Shown here: positions 19,573 to 29,002 of the stretch, piece by piece
Layout: each line of letters opens with the position of its first letter
How positions within the stretch are numbered: the first letter of the stretch is position 1
NCBI RefSeq assembly: GCF_030053835.1
Contig: NZ_CP125655.1
Coordinates: 2,480,001-2,544,000, forward strand
Origin: Cellulomonas sp. ES6
GTDB taxonomy: Bacteria > Actinomycetota > Actinomycetes > Actinomycetales > Cellulomonadaceae
Direction of reading: 5' to 3'
DNA length: 64,000 nt
Translations under genes and position numbers: made by a program
The notes under the pieces: model-generated
Told to the model about the DNA's origin: nothing
The model's database searches: none
What the model saw: only the letters and a program-made list of their open reading frames with translations

Positions 19573-20838
19573 GTGGGCGTGGTGATGCTGTCGTTGGTGG
19601 CCAGTCATCACGACCTCGACCTGTCCGTGCTGGAGCGGTTGTCCGCCGACACGCACGCTGTCGGACGGGAGATCGTGACCGGCTGCGACCCCGTCGCGGG
19701 GGCGGTCGTGCTCGCGACCTGCAACCGCTTCGAGCTGTACCTGGACGTCGCCGACGCGGCGGACGCCGACGCGGCCCGTGCCGCCGTCGCCGACGCCGTG
19801 GCCGCCCGCTCCGGGTACCCCGCCTCCCGCGTCGCCGCGTCGCTGACGCCCGCGACCGGCCGGCGCGTGGTCGAGCACCTGTTCGCCGTCGCCTCCGGCC
19901 TGGAGTCGATGGTCGTGGGGGAGCGGGAGATCGCCGGCCAGGTGCGCCGGGCGCTGACCGCGGCCCGCCGGGACGGCACCACGACCTCCGGCCTCGAGGC
20001 GCTGTTCCAGGCGGCGTCCCGGGCGTCGCGCGCGGTCGAGGGCCGCACGGGCCTGGGCGGCGCGGGTCGCTCCGTCGTCGGCGTCGCGCTCGACCTCGTC
20101 GCCGGCGACCTGCCGGACTGGCACGACGTGCGCTGCCTGCTCATCGGGACCGGCTCGTACGCCGGGGCGAGCCTGGCGGCGCTCAAGGCCCGCGGGTGCG
20201 GCGAGGTGCTGGTCTACTCCGCGAGCGGGCGCGCCGGGCAGTTCGCGGCGCAGCGCGGGGTCACCGCGGCGACCGCCGACCTTGCGGCCAGCCTCGCGGG
20301 AGTCGACCTGGTCGTGGCGTGCAGCGGCGCGGCCGGCGCGGTCCTCGACGTCGACGCGCTGATCCGCTCGCGCTCCGCCGAGGCGTCCGTGGGGGCGCGG
20401 CCGCTCGCGGTGGTCGACCTGGCGCTCCAGCACGACGTCGACCCGGCCGTCGGCGAGCTGCCCGGCGTCCGCCTGGTCAGCCTGACGACCGTCGCCGAGC
20501 ACGCCCCGGACGGGCACTCCGCGACGGTGGCGGAGGCACGCGCGCTCGTCGCGGAGCAGGCCGAGGCGTTCGAGCGCACGCGGCGCACCCGCGAGTGGAA
20601 CCCGCCGGTCGTCGCCGAGCGCCGCCGCGTGCTCGAGGAGCTCGCCGCGGCCGTCGAGGGCCTGGACGAGCGGCGTGCCCGCGCGCTGCGGCGCCGGGTG
20701 CGGTCCGCGCTGCACGGCCCGACGGTGCGGGCACGGTCCGCCGCCGCCGACGGGGACGCCGCGCGGTACGCCGCGGCGCTCGCGGACCTCGCGGCCGTCA
20801 CGGTGCCCGCCGGCGACCTCGCACCCGCCCCGGCCTGA
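19573..20838 (+). CDS. hemA: Glutamyl-tRNA reductase
   Basis: A 421-residue enzyme that reduces glutamyl-tRNA to glutamate-1-semialdehyde with NADPH, the committed step of C5 haem synthesis. The catalytic cysteine is in [29 protein letters not shown] and the nucleotide-binding [16 protein letters not shown] follow. The C-terminal helical dimerisation domain is present. I chose GTG 19573 because GGAG lies 10 bases upstream; GTG 19579, GTG 19582 and ATG 19585 are alternatives and change only four residues. Divergent from hemE, convergent with purB. Confidence 0.95.
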   Translation: MGVVMLSLVASHHDLDLSVLERLSADTHAVGREIVTGCDPVAGAVVLATCNRFELYLDVADAADADAARAAVADAVAARSGYPASRVAASLTPATGRRVVEHLFAVASGLESMVVGEREIAGQVRRALTAARRDGTTTSGLEALFQAASRASRAVEGRTGLGGAGRSVVGVALDLVAGDLPDWHDVRCLLIGTGSYAGASLAALKARGCGEVLVYSASGRAGQFAAQRGVTAATADLAASLAGVDLVVACSGAAGAVLDVDALIRSRSAEASVGARPLAVVDLALQHDVDPAVGELPGVRLVSLTTVAEHAPDGHSATVAEARALVAEQAEAFERTRRTREWNPPVVAERRRVLEELAAAVEGLDERRARALRRRVRSALHGPTVRARSAAADGDAARYAAALADLAAVTVPAGDLAPAPA

Positions 20839-20875
20839 GCCGGCGCCCGCGACGGGCCGGTGCCGCCCGCCCCGG

Positions 20876-22354
20876 TCAGTCCTCCAGGTACCGGACGAGC
20901 TCGCCCGCGAGCCCCGTGTAGCCGCCGGGGGTGAGCGCGGACAGCCGCGCCGCCACGTCCTGCGGGAGGCCGAGCCCCGCGATGAACTCCCGCATGTCGT
21001 CCGCGGTGAGCCGGCGGCCGCGCGTCAGCTCCTTGAGCCGCTCGTACGGGTTCTCCATCCCGGTGACGCCGGCGACCGCCGCCGCGCGCATCGCGGACTG
21101 CACGGGCTCGCCCAGCACCTCCCAGTTCTGGTCGAGCTCGCGCGCGAGCAGCTCGCGGTCCACCGACAGGGCCGCGAGCCCCCGGCGCACGTTGTCGACC
21201 GCGAGCAGCGAGTGGCCGAACGCCGGGCCGATGTTGCGCTGCGTGGTCGAGTCGGTGAGGTCCCGCTGCAGCCGGCTGGTGACGAGCGTCGCGCCCAGCG
21301 TGTCGAGCAGCGCGCACGAGAGCTCGAGGTTGGCCTCGGCGTTCTCGAACCGGATGGGGTTCACCTTGTGGGGCATCGTCGACGACCCGGTCGCGCCCGC
21401 GACGGGGATCTGCACGAAGACGCCCCGCGAGATGTACGTCCACACGTCGGTCGCGAGGTTGTGCAGCACCCGGTTGAAGCGCGCGACGTCCGCGTACAGC
21501 TCCGCCTGCCAGTCGTGCGACTCGATCTGCGTGGTCAGCGGGTTCCACGTCAGCCCGAGGTGCTCGACGAACGTGCGGCTGACCTCCGGCCAGTCGGCAC
21601 CCGGCACGGCGACGACGTGCGCGCCGTAGGTGCCGGTCGCGCCGTTGAGCTTGCCGAGGAACTCCGCGCCGGCGACCCGGCGGAGCTGGCGGCGCAGCCG
21701 GTGGGCGAGGACGGCGAGCTCCTTGCCGAGCGTGGTCGGCGTGGCGGGCTGCCCGTGCGTCAGCGCCAGCATCGGGACCTCGGCCAGGTCCCGCGCCATC
21801 GCCGCGAGGTCGTCGACCAGGCCCGTCGCGGCCGGCAGCCAGACGTCCTGCACCGCGCCGCGCACCATGAGCGCGTACGACAGGTTGTTGACGTCCTCGC
21901 TGGTGCAGCAGAAGTGGACGAGCTCCGACACGGCCGGCAGCACGGTGCCGGGGCCCAGGACGTCGGGCGCCGCGGCGATGCGCTCCTTGATCAGGTACTC
22001 GACGGCCTTCACGTCGTGCACCGTCGTGCGCTCGATCTCGGCGAGCCGCGCGACCTCCGCCGCCCCGAACCCGGTCACCACCGCGCGCAGGTACGCCCGC
22101 TCCGCGTCGGACAGCACGGGGGCGCCCGGCACGACGCCGTGGGAGGTGAGGTGGATCAGCCACTCGACCTCGACGTGCACGCGCTCGCGGTTCAGCGCCG
22201 CCTCCGACAGGTGGTCGACCAGCGGGGCCACGGTCCGGCGGTAGCGGCCGTCCAGCGGCCCGAGCGCGAGCGGCGGCTCGATCTGCGCGAGGGGCACGCG
22301 TGCGGCCTGCACGGCGGTGGACGCGGCGGACGGGGTGCGGTCGGGCGCGGGCAT
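20876..22354 (-). CDS. purB: Adenylosuccinate lyase
   Basis: A 492-residue fumarase/aspartase-superfamily enzyme acting twice in purine synthesis (SAICAR to AICAR, adenylosuccinate to AMP). The superfamily signature is GSSTMPHKVNPIRFEN; TSEDVNNLSYAL and LTHGQPATPTTLGKE carry other active-site residues. Its N-terminal pattern (LGPLDGRYRR) is like the longer E. coli type. I chose ATG 22354 because GGGAGG is 9 bases upstream; ATG 22363 would directly abut that site. Stands alone, convergent with hemA. Confidence 0.96.
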   Translation of the reverse strand: MPAPDRTPSAASTAVQAARVPLAQIEPPLALGPLDGRYRRTVAPLVDHLSEAALNRERVHVEVEWLIHLTSHGVVPGAPVLSDAERAYLRAVVTGFGAAEVARLAEIERTTVHDVKAVEYLIKERIAAAPDVLGPGTVLPAVSELVHFCCTSEDVNNLSYALMVRGAVQDVWLPAATGLVDDLAAMARDLAEVPMLALTHGQPATPTTLGKELAVLAHRLRRQLRRVAGAEFLGKLNGATGTYGAHVVAVPGADWPEVSRTFVEHLGLTWNPLTTQIESHDWQAELYADVARFNRVLHNLATDVWTYISRGVFVQIPVAGATGSSTMPHKVNPIRFENAEANLELSCALLDTLGATLVTSRLQRDLTDSTTQRNIGPAFGHSLLAVDNVRRGLAALSVDRELLARELDQNWEVLGEPVQSAMRAAAVAGVTGMENPYERLKELTRGRRLTADDMREFIAGLGLPQDVAARLSALTPGGYTGLAGELVRYLED

Positions 22355-22430
22355 GGGCCGCATCCTCCCACGGACGCCCCGCCCCGGGCCGGTCGCCCGT
22401 CGCCCCGGGCAACCGGTGGCGGCCGACTCC

Positions 22431-22457
22431 TCAGCCGTTCCCCGGCGGCGCCGATCG
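22431..22457 (+). promoter_or_regulatory. Sigma-28 (FliA)-type promoter candidate
   Basis: TCAG, then 15 bases, then GCCGATCG, ending 70 bases upstream of the chemoreceptor start. The flagellar sigma factor consensus is TAAA-N15-GCCGATAA. Spacing and the GCCGAT core match exactly. It fits expression of the receptor with the motility regulon. Confidence 0.6.
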
Positions 22458-22527
22458 GGAGACCACCTGAGGGGGTGGCCGCGCGGAGCAGACGCGCGGC
22501 GGAGGTGGGCGAGCAGGGGGACGACCG

Positions 22528-24120
22528 ATGGGTGCATCGTGGGGGCGGCGCAGCCGTGCGGCCGAGGACGCGGGACGGGGCGGGGCGGACGTCGGCCGCG
22601 AGCTCCAGGTGCTGGACGAGGTCGTCCGGGCGCTCGGGGCGCTGCGCGCGCCGGGCACCGGCTCCGGGCACGGTCCGGCGGACGGGGGCCTCGCGGAGGT
22701 GCTCGAGGTGGTCCGCTCGGGCCTCGGCTTCGACTACGCGTCCGCGTGGCGCGTCGACCCCGGGCACCGCGACCTGGCGTTCGTCGCGCAGCGGGGCGAG
22801 CTGTCGGCGGAGCTGACGCGCATGTCGCCGGGCTACCGGATGCCGCAGGGCGTCGGGCTGTGCGGGGTGGCATGGCAGCGCGACGGCGTGGTGCCGGTCG
22901 CGGACCTGCGCGAGCACGCCACCAACTGCGAGCGCGGCGAGGCGTTCCTGCGGGCGGGCGCCCGCGGCGCGATGTCGCTGCCGCTGTGGCGGGACGGCAC
23001 CGTGGTCGCGGTGCTCGACTTCCTGTCCCGCGACGTCCGCGACGACGGCCCGGAGCAGGTGCTGGTGCTCGACGTGCTCGCGCGCACCGTGTCCCAGGTC
23101 CTGGAGGCGCGGCGCGGCGCGGAGGCGATCGCCGAGGTCGCCCGCGACCAGCAGGCCGTCACGACGTCCGTCGCCCGGGTCGGTGCGTGCACCGACGAGG
23201 AGGACGCCCTGCGGACCGCGCTCGACACCGTGCGCGAGGAGTTCGGCTGGGAGTACGGCTCGTACTGGGCGGTCGACCCCGAGGCGCGGGTGCTGCGGTT
23301 CCAGGTGGAGTCCGGCACCGCGGGCGAGGAGTTCCGGCAGGTCACGCTCGCCGCGAGCTTCGCCGAGGGCGTCGGCCTGGCCGGTCGGGCGTGGCGGGCG
23401 CGTGACCTGGTGTTCGTGCGGGACCTGGGCGAGCTGACCGACTGCGTCCGGGCGCCCGCGGCCCAGCGCGCGGGGGTCCGCTCGGGCGTCTGCCTGCCGG
23501 TGGTCGTCGGCGACGAGGTGCTCGGCACGATGGACTTCTTCACCAGCGAGAGCATCGAGCTGTCCGACAGCCGTCGCGGCTCGCTGCGCAACGTCGCCCG
23601 CCTGGTCTCCCAGCGCCTGGACATCCTGCGGGCCGCCGCCCGGGACCGCGCCGCGTCCGAGGCGCTGCTCGGCAGCGTCGCCCGGCTCTCCGAGAGCGCG
23701 TCCGAGGCGGTGCGGGTCGCCGAGGAGGCCGTCGCGCAGACGGCGGCCATGGCGGACGAGGTCCGCACGCTCGAGGCGTCGTCGTCCGCGGTCGGGGACG
23801 TCATCCGCGTCATCTCCTCGATCGCGGACCAGACCAACCTGCTCGCCCTCAACGCCACGATCGAGGCCGCCCGCGCCGGGCAGGCGGGCCGGGGGTTCGC
23901 CGTCGTCGCCACCGAGGTGAAGGACCTCGCCGGCGGCACGTCCGCGGCGACCTCCCGCGTGGAGCAGCAGGTCGCCGACATCCAGGCCAACACCGCGGCG
24001 GTGTCCCGGGGCATCGACTCCGTCAGCACGACGATCCGGCGCATGGACGAGGTCCAGGCCCGGATCGGCGAGGTGCTGGACGAGCAGCGGGAGATGGCCC
24101 GGTCCTTCCGGGCGTCGTAG
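22528..24120 (+). CDS. Soluble methyl-accepting chemotaxis protein with two GAF domains
   Basis: A 530-residue cytoplasmic protein with no membrane helix. Two GAF sensor domains (about 40-190 and 205-365) are similar to each other; both keep the GVGLxGxAW pattern. They are followed by a short signalling domain (about 390-530) with the conserved hairpin tip [20 protein letters not shown] and [15 protein letters not shown]. The signalling arm ends soon after the tip, so it is shorter than in classic receptors. AGGGGG lies 7 bases before ATG 22528. A ligand cannot be named. It implies the organism is motile, as many Cellulomonas are. Confidence 0.93.
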   Translation: MGASWGRRSRAAEDAGRGGADVGRELQVLDEVVRALGALRAPGTGSGHGPADGGLAEVLEVVRSGLGFDYASAWRVDPGHRDLAFVAQRGELSAELTRMSPGYRMPQGVGLCGVAWQRDGVVPVADLREHATNCERGEAFLRAGARGAMSLPLWRDGTVVAVLDFLSRDVRDDGPEQVLVLDVLARTVSQVLEARRGAEAIAEVARDQQAVTTSVARVGACTDEEDALRTALDTVREEFGWEYGSYWAVDPEARVLRFQVESGTAGEEFRQVTLAASFAEGVGLAGRAWRARDLVFVRDLGELTDCVRAPAAQRAGVRSGVCLPVVVGDEVLGTMDFFTSESIELSDSRRGSLRNVARLVSQRLDILRAAARDRAASEALLGSVARLSESASEAVRVAEEAVAQTAAMADEVRTLEASSSAVGDVIRVISSIADQTNLLALNATIEAARAGQAGRGFAVVATEVKDLAGGTSAATSRVEQQVADIQANTAAVSRGIDSVSTTIRRMDEVQARIGEVLDEQREMARSFRAS

Positions 24121-24136
24121 CCGCGGGCGCACGGCC

Positions 24137-24174
24137 ACCGACCGGCGACGGGCCCGCACCCGTCACCGGCCGGT
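24137..24174. terminator. Terminator hairpin after the chemoreceptor
   Basis: Arms 24137-24152 and 24159-24174 pair at 14 of 16 positions around a 6-base loop, 16 bases after the stop codon. It probably ends transcription of the chemoreceptor gene. A related hairpin lies at 24253. Confidence 0.7.
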
Positions 24175-24252
24175 GGTGCTCGTGCCCTCCTCGGGGGGTG
24201 GACCGGTGGTGCCGGCCGCTGCGGGAGGTCGGGACAGGTGTCAGCGTGACCC

Positions 24253-24288
24253 CCGGCCGGCGACGGTCCCGCACCCGTCGCCGGCCGG
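24253..24288. terminator. Terminator hairpin after the repeat-protein gene
   Basis: CCGGCCGGCGACGG pairs perfectly with CCGTCGCCGGCCGG around an 8-base loop. It lies 16 bases past the stop of the leftward repeat-protein gene. Its sequence resembles the 24137 hairpin, so the convergent genes have paired terminators of common origin. Confidence 0.75.
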
Positions 24289-24304
24289 CGGCGTCAGCGG
24301 GTGG

Positions 24305-25846
24305 TCAGCCGAGGACCACCCGGGGGAGCCGGCGCAGCAGCACGCCGAGGGCCAGGAGCCCCACCGCGAGCAGCGCCGGGAGCCCGGCCGGTGCGCCGGT
24401 CGGCGCCAGCGCCGCCGGGAGCACGGCGGTACGGGCGCCGGTGGTCGCGGCCTCCACCGCCGTGACCACGCCGGCGGCCACGAGCACGTCGGACGACACG
24501 AGGGACTCCGGGGACACGGCCTCGGGGCCCGTGGTGCCCGGGTCGGTGGTGCCGGGGTCCGTGGTGCCGGGGTCCGTGGTGCCCGGGTCCGTGGTGCCCG
24601 GGTCCGTGCCGGGGTCGGTGCCCGGGTCGGTGGTGCCCGGCTGCGTGGCGCCGGTGACGGTCGCGTCGCCGATCAGGCCGAGCGCGAGGTCGCCGACGGT
24701 CACCGGGACGGAGACCGGCAGGGCGACCCCGAGGTCGGCCAGCAGCCCGTCGGAGTCACCGCCGCCGACAGCGGCGTCCGGTGCGTCGGAGCTCCCGGCC
24801 GTGCCGGTGCCCCCGGTGACCGTGGCGTCGCCGACGAGGCCGAGCGCGAGGTCCCCGATGGTGACGGGGATCGAGACGGGTGCGGCCACGCCGGTGCCCG
24901 CCGGGGCGCCGTCGCTGTCGCCGGAGCCGACCTCGGCGCTGGGGGCGTCGGTGCCGGTGCTCTCGGTGCCGGACCCGCCGGTGACCGTGGAGTCGCCGAG
25001 CAGCCCGAGGGAGACGTCCCCGATGGTGACGGGGACGGAGACGGGTGCGGCCACGCCGGTGCCTGCCAGGGCGCCGTCGCTGTCGCCGGAGCCGACCTCG
25101 GCGCTGGGGGCGTCGGTGCCGGTGTTCTCGGTGCCCGACCCGCCGGTCACGGTGGAGTCGCCGAGCAGCCCGAGGGAGACGTCCCCGATGGTGACGGGGA
25201 TCGACACGGGTGCGGCCACTCCGGCGCCGGACGCGATGCCGTCGGAGTCGCCGCCGTCGACGGTGGCGTCCGGGGCGTCGGTGGTGCCGGCGCCGGTGGT
25301 GCCGGCGCCGTCGGTCACCGCCGCGTCGCCGAGCAGGCCGAGCGCGACGTCGTCGACCGTGACGGGCACGTGGACCGGGGCCGCCACGGCCGCGCCGGAC
25401 GCGGCGCCCTCGCTGTCGCCCTGCTCGACCGTCGCGGTCGGGGCGGCGGGCTCGGCGGTGGTCGCCGCGGGTGCGGCGGCCTGGTCGACCGAGGCGTCGC
25501 CGAGGACGCCGACCGCCACGGCGGAGACGTCGACCGGCACCTGGACGGGCGCCGCGACGTCGGCACCGGAGGCCAGGCCGTCGGAGTCGCCGCCCGTCGT
25601 GGTGGCGGTGGGCGCCGGTGCGGTCGTGGCGGTCGCCCCGGGTGCGGCGGCCTGCTCCACGGTGGCGTCGCCGAGGACGCCGGCCGCGAGGCCGCTCACG
25701 TCCACGGAGACGTCGACGGGGGCGTCGACCCCCAGGCCGGCCAGGAGGCCGTCGTCGTCGGCCGCGTGGGCCGCGGCCGCTCCGGCGACGACGAGGCCGC
25801 CGGTGAGGAGCGCTGTCTGGAGCGCTCGGCGTACGGGTGCGTGCAT
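24305..25846 (-). CDS. Secreted repeat protein with seven chaplin-like units and LAPTG sorting tail
   Basis: A 513-residue surface protein. A signal peptide ends at AHA (residues 26-28). Seven units of about 37 residues follow, each like GDSDG-ASG-GVAAPV-IPVTIGD-LGLLGD-TV, joined by Thr/Ala/Gly linkers of about 20 residues. The order and hydrophobic spacing resemble the chaplin repeat (SGN-QVPV-VPVNVCGN-VGLLNP) but without cysteines. A PGTTDPGT-repeated spacer then leads to LAPTG (480-484), a hydrophobic segment and a basic end, which is a class-E-sortase LAXTG signal. I infer that it is displayed covalently on the wall. The DNA of units 4-6 is nearly identical, suggesting recent duplication. 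Function unknown. It follows another secreted protein gene by 90 bases. Confidence 0.85.
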   Translation of the reverse strand: MHAPVRRALQTALLTGGLVVAGAAAAHAADDDGLLAGLGVDAPVDVSVDVSGLAAGVLGDATVEQAAAPGATATTAPAPTATTTGGDSDGLASGADVAAPVQVPVDVSAVAVGVLGDASVDQAAAPAATTAEPAAPTATVEQGDSEGAASGAAVAAPVHVPVTVDDVALGLLGDAAVTDGAGTTGAGTTDAPDATVDGGDSDGIASGAGVAAPVSIPVTIGDVSLGLLGDSTVTGGSGTENTGTDAPSAEVGSGDSDGALAGTGVAAPVSVPVTIGDVSLGLLGDSTVTGGSGTESTGTDAPSAEVGSGDSDGAPAGTGVAAPVSIPVTIGDLALGLVGDATVTGGTGTAGSSDAPDAAVGGGDSDGLLADLGVALPVSVPVTVGDLALGLIGDATVTGATQPGTTDPGTDPGTDPGTTDPGTTDPGTTDPGTTDPGTTGPEAVSPESLVSSDVLVAAGVVTAVEAATTGARTAVLPAALAPTGAPAGLPALLAVGLLALGVLLRRLPRVVLG

Positions 25847-25936
25847 GGTCCTGCTCCTTGCGGTGAGTCGGGGTGCGCCGTGCGGCGCGGGGCCTCGGGG
25901 CGCGGACGACGGGACGTCGCCGGCGCCGGGCCGGAC

Positions 25937-27196
25937 TCAGGCAGGGGAGACGGGGACCTCGCGGAGGCGCAGGGGGAGCGTGACGTGGCCGCGGGCCACG
26001 GCGAGAAGACGGGAGGCGGTCGGGGCGAGGACGCCGCCGACGAGGACGGCCGCCGTGTCCGTGCCGGCGGAGCCGCGGGTCTGGCTGCCCGACAGGCCCG
26101 TGCCGGACGGGGCCGGTGCGCCCGGGAGGGGCGCGGTCGGTCCGCCGTCGGGGCCGCCGAGCGGGGCGACGAGGTCCGCGGGGGCGACACCGGCGAGGCC
26201 CGCGTCGCCGCCGCCCGCGGCCGCGCCGGCGACCGTGACGGAGCCGGACCCGGTCCGCGAGCTCGCGTCCGCGGGCCCGGAGGTGCGGGTGACCGCGGCC
26301 CCCGCGGTCGCGTCGAGGACCCCGGACGCGCCCCGCGCGTGCGGGGACGGCGTGCCGGGGGACGCGGGCAGGCCGGGGTCGACGGGGGAGCCGGGGACGG
26401 GCGCGGTGGGCAGCACGCCGCCGGTGACGGGGTCGAGCAGCTCGACGACGGGGTCGACGACGGATCCGACGGGCGTGCCGTCCACCGCGCCGAGCACCGG
26501 GTCCAGCACGCCCGCGACCGGGCCGGTGACCGGCAGCAGCGCGGGTGCGATCCCGTCGAGCACGGGCGTGACGGCCGGCGCGAGCGCGCCGAGCAGCGGG
26601 CCGACGAGGCCCTGGGTCGCCGGCCGGACCACGCGCTCGACCAGCGGGTCGACCACCGGAGCCAGCGGCTCGGTGGCGGTGGCCACCGGCGCGACGACCT
26701 CGTCCGCGAGCGCCTCGGTCACGGGCGCGAGGGCCTCGGTGACGGGCGCGACGACGTGCTCCCCGACGGGAGCCGTCACGGCGGCGGGCAGGCCGCCGTG
26801 GCTCGGGCCCGGTGCCACGGGCGCGGCGCCGGCGGCCTGCGCGGGTGCGGGCGGCGGCTCGGCGGCCGGCGGCGCCGCCGGTGCCGGGGCGGGAGCGGGT
26901 GCCGGGGCGGGTGCGGCGGGCGCCGGGGCGGGTGCGGCCGGCGTCACGGCCTCGACGACCGGCGCCAGCACCTGCTCCGTGACAGGCTCCACGACCGCGC
27001 CGACGAGGCCGCCGACGCCGCCGAGCAGCGACCCGACCGGGCCGGCCGGCGGGGCCTCCTCGGCGGAGGCGGCGGGCGCGAGGGCGATCATCGCCGTGCC
27101 GGCGAGCGTCAGCCCGCCCGCGGCGAGCAGCCCGCGGCGGAGCCACCGGGACGCGACGGAGCGCACCTGCGGTGCACTGCGCGGTCGCGTCGACAT
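25937..27196 (-). CDS. Secreted Pro/Ala/Val-rich protein of unknown function
   Basis: A 419-residue protein. The signal peptide (RRGLLAAGGLTLAGTAMIAL, ending APAASA) is clear. The mature part starts with a Leu/Gly segment, then an Ala-Pro tract (PAPAPAAPAPAPAPAP). A central region of about 180 residues repeats PV/PL dipeptides (EALAPVTEALADEVVAPV). A Gly/Ser/Pro-rich C-terminal half lacks a clear anchor. ATG 27196 is preceded by GGGGAG at 5 bases; longer readings extend into the promoter. Probably co-transcribed with the chaplin-like repeat protein, so a shared cell-surface role is likely. I do not recognise a named family. Confidence 0.8.
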   Translation of the reverse strand: MSTRPRSAPQVRSVASRWLRRGLLAAGGLTLAGTAMIALAPAASAEEAPPAGPVGSLLGGVGGLVGAVVEPVTEQVLAPVVEAVTPAAPAPAPAAPAPAPAPAPAPAAPPAAEPPPAPAQAAGAAPVAPGPSHGGLPAAVTAPVGEHVVAPVTEALAPVTEALADEVVAPVATATEPLAPVVDPLVERVVRPATQGLVGPLLGALAPAVTPVLDGIAPALLPVTGPVAGVLDPVLGAVDGTPVGSVVDPVVELLDPVTGGVLPTAPVPGSPVDPGLPASPGTPSPHARGASGVLDATAGAAVTRTSGPADASSRTGSGSVTVAGAAAGGGDAGLAGVAPADLVAPLGGPDGGPTAPLPGAPAPSGTGLSGSQTRGSAGTDTAAVLVGGVLAPTASRLLAVARGHVTLPLRLREVPVSPA

Positions 27197-27384
27197 GGCG
27201 ACTCCCCCCGAAGCCTCCGGCGTGGGCCGCACCGTCATCGGTGTGGCCCGGACCACATCGACGCTAAGCACGCCCGTGGGGGGCGGCAACAGGAGGTTGG
27301 TCCGGTCGGGTGACGCCGCGGGCCTGGCCTGCGCGTACGTCCGGGCCCGCGGGGGACGCCACGGCGGGGGCCGTGGGCCCGCGG

Positions 27385-27768
27385 TCAGTCCCGGCGGCTG
27401 CGCGGGATGGCGACGCTCAGCGCGAACGACACCACCGACACGATCAGCGCCCCGACGAACGCGTCGCCGAAGTCGTCGATCCGCAGGCCCCAGGACGTCT
27501 GCTCGGTGATCCACGCGGTGAGCATGAGCATCAGCGCGTTGACCACGAGCGTGAACAGGCCGAGCGTGAGGATGTACAGCGGGATCGACAGCACGTGGAC
27601 GATCGGCTTGACGATCGCGTTGACGATGCCGAAGACCAGCGCGACCGCGAGCAGCACGCCGATCTCACCGCCGGTGGTGTCCGCCCCGACGATCGAGATG
27701 CCCGGCAGCAGCACCTCGGCGAGCCACAGGGCGACGCCGCTGATCAGGACGCGCAGGAGGAAGCTCAT
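27385..27768 (-). CDS. Phage-holin-4-type small membrane protein (family IV, unknown function)
   Basis: A 127-residue protein with four predicted membrane helices (MSFLLRVLISGVALWLAEVL at the start; ILTLGLFTLVVNALML in the middle). It matches the common actinobacterial phage-holin-4 family by pattern: VNAIVKPIVHVLSIPLYILT is its most recognisable stretch. Despite the family name these are chromosomal proteins with no proven lysis role. No phage genes are near. Start is ATG 27768. Divergent from the aminotransferase. Confidence 0.85.
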   Translation of the reverse strand: MSFLLRVLISGVALWLAEVLLPGISIVGADTTGGEIGVLLAVALVFGIVNAIVKPIVHVLSIPLYILTLGLFTLVVNALMLMLTAWITEQTSWGLRIDDFGDAFVGALIVSVVSFALSVAIPRSRRD

Positions 27769-27880
27769 GGGTCGATCGTGCCATCCCGCGCGGGGCGCGC
27801 GGCAGGGGATCCGGCCCGCGGGCGTCCCGCCCAGTGACCCGCCCGGCCGGGCGGCGGGCGTCCGGTGGCATCCTGGCGGC

Positions 27881-28941
27881 GTGAAGCGCGTCCCCCTGCG
27901 TCCCGCCCTCGCCACGCTGCCCCCGTACGTCCCGGGCGCGCGGGTGCCGGTCGGTGCGGCGGCCTACAAGCTGTCCTCCAACGAGAACCCGTACCCGCCG
28001 CTGCCGTCGGTGGTGGCGGCGATCGCGGACGGCGCGGTGGACGTCAACCGCTACCCGGACATGTACGCCACGGAGCTGACGGAGGCCCTGGCGGGCCACC
28101 TGGGCGTCGGCGCGGACCAGGTCGTCGCGGGGTGCGGGTCGGTCGCGGTGCTCGGGCACGTCCTGGCGGCCTTCTGCGACGCGGGCGACGAGGTCGTGCA
28201 CCCGTGGCGCTCGTTCGAGGCCTACCCGATCATGGTCACGCTGGCCGGGGCGACCGGCGTGCCGGTGCCCGTCTCCGCGGACGGGCGGCTCGACCTGCCC
28301 GCGATGGCCGCGGCCGTCACGGACCGCACCCGGGTGGTGCTGGTCTGCACGCCCAACAACCCGACGGGCCCGGCGGTGCACGCGGACGAGCTCGACGCGT
28401 TCCTCGCGGCGGTCCCGCGGGACGTCCTCGTGGTGCTGGACGAGGCGTACGCGGAGTTCGTCCGCGACGCGGCGTCCCCGGACGGGCTGGCGGTGCTGGC
28501 GGCGCACCCGAACGTGGTGCTGCTGCGCACGTTCTCCAAGGCCTACGGGCTCGCGGGCCTGCGGGTCGGGTACGCGGTCGCCGACGCGCGCCTGGCCGCG
28601 GGCATCCGCTCCGCGTCGACGCCGTTCGGGGTGTCCCACCTGGCGCAGCTCGCCGCGGTGGCGTCGCTGCGTGCGTCCGGTGAGCTGCTCGACCGCGTGG
28701 ACGGCATCGTGCGGGAGCGCACCCGGATGCTCGCGGGTCTGCGCGCGCACGGCTGGGACGTCCCGGACAGCCAGGCGAACTTCGTGTGGCTGGGGCTGGG
28801 CGACGACGCGGCGCGCTTCGCGGCCGAGGCGACGCGCGCCGGCGTGCTCGTGCGGCCGTTCGTGGGTGACGGCGTCCGGATCAGCGTCGGGGAGCCCGAG
28901 ACGGACGTGGTGCTCGAGGTCGCGGGGAGTTCCGCCGCTGA
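27881..28941 (+). CDS. HisC-type PLP aminotransferase (likely single-base frameshift near 3' end)
   Basis: A class I/II aminotransferase like histidinol-phosphate or aromatic amino-acid aminotransferases. Motifs: YKLSSNENPYPPLP, CTPNNPTGPAV, VVLDEAYAEF, the PLP lysine in RTFSKAYGLAGLRVGY, and GVRISVGEPE near the end. As given, the frame has no stop and runs on through the next gene. Adding one G to the GGGG run at 28924-28927 would give the ending LEVAGEFRR and a stop at 28941, a normal 353-residue length. I give that end. Start is GTG 27881, probably leaderless. A fusion to the downstream receiver-phosphatase is unlikely, since that gene has its own GTG and ribosome site. No other his genes are near, so an aromatic or broad role is possible. 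Confidence 0.85.
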
Positions 28942-29002
28942 CCTGCCGTTGCGGTCCGCCAGGGCTCGCCTATGCTGCGACCAGCTCGACGAAGGGGGCC
29001 CG

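Noticed and set aside
24840..25260. CRISPR-like or tandem non-coding repeat array
   Set aside because: The repeats are in frame within a protein with signal peptide and anchor, have coding third-position bias, and lack spacers of unrelated sequence. No CRISPR array was seen anywhere in the window.
27385..27768. Prophage holin
   Set aside because: Neighbours are ordinary chromosomal genes with no lysis, tail or capsid genes. The family is common on actinobacterial chromosomes.
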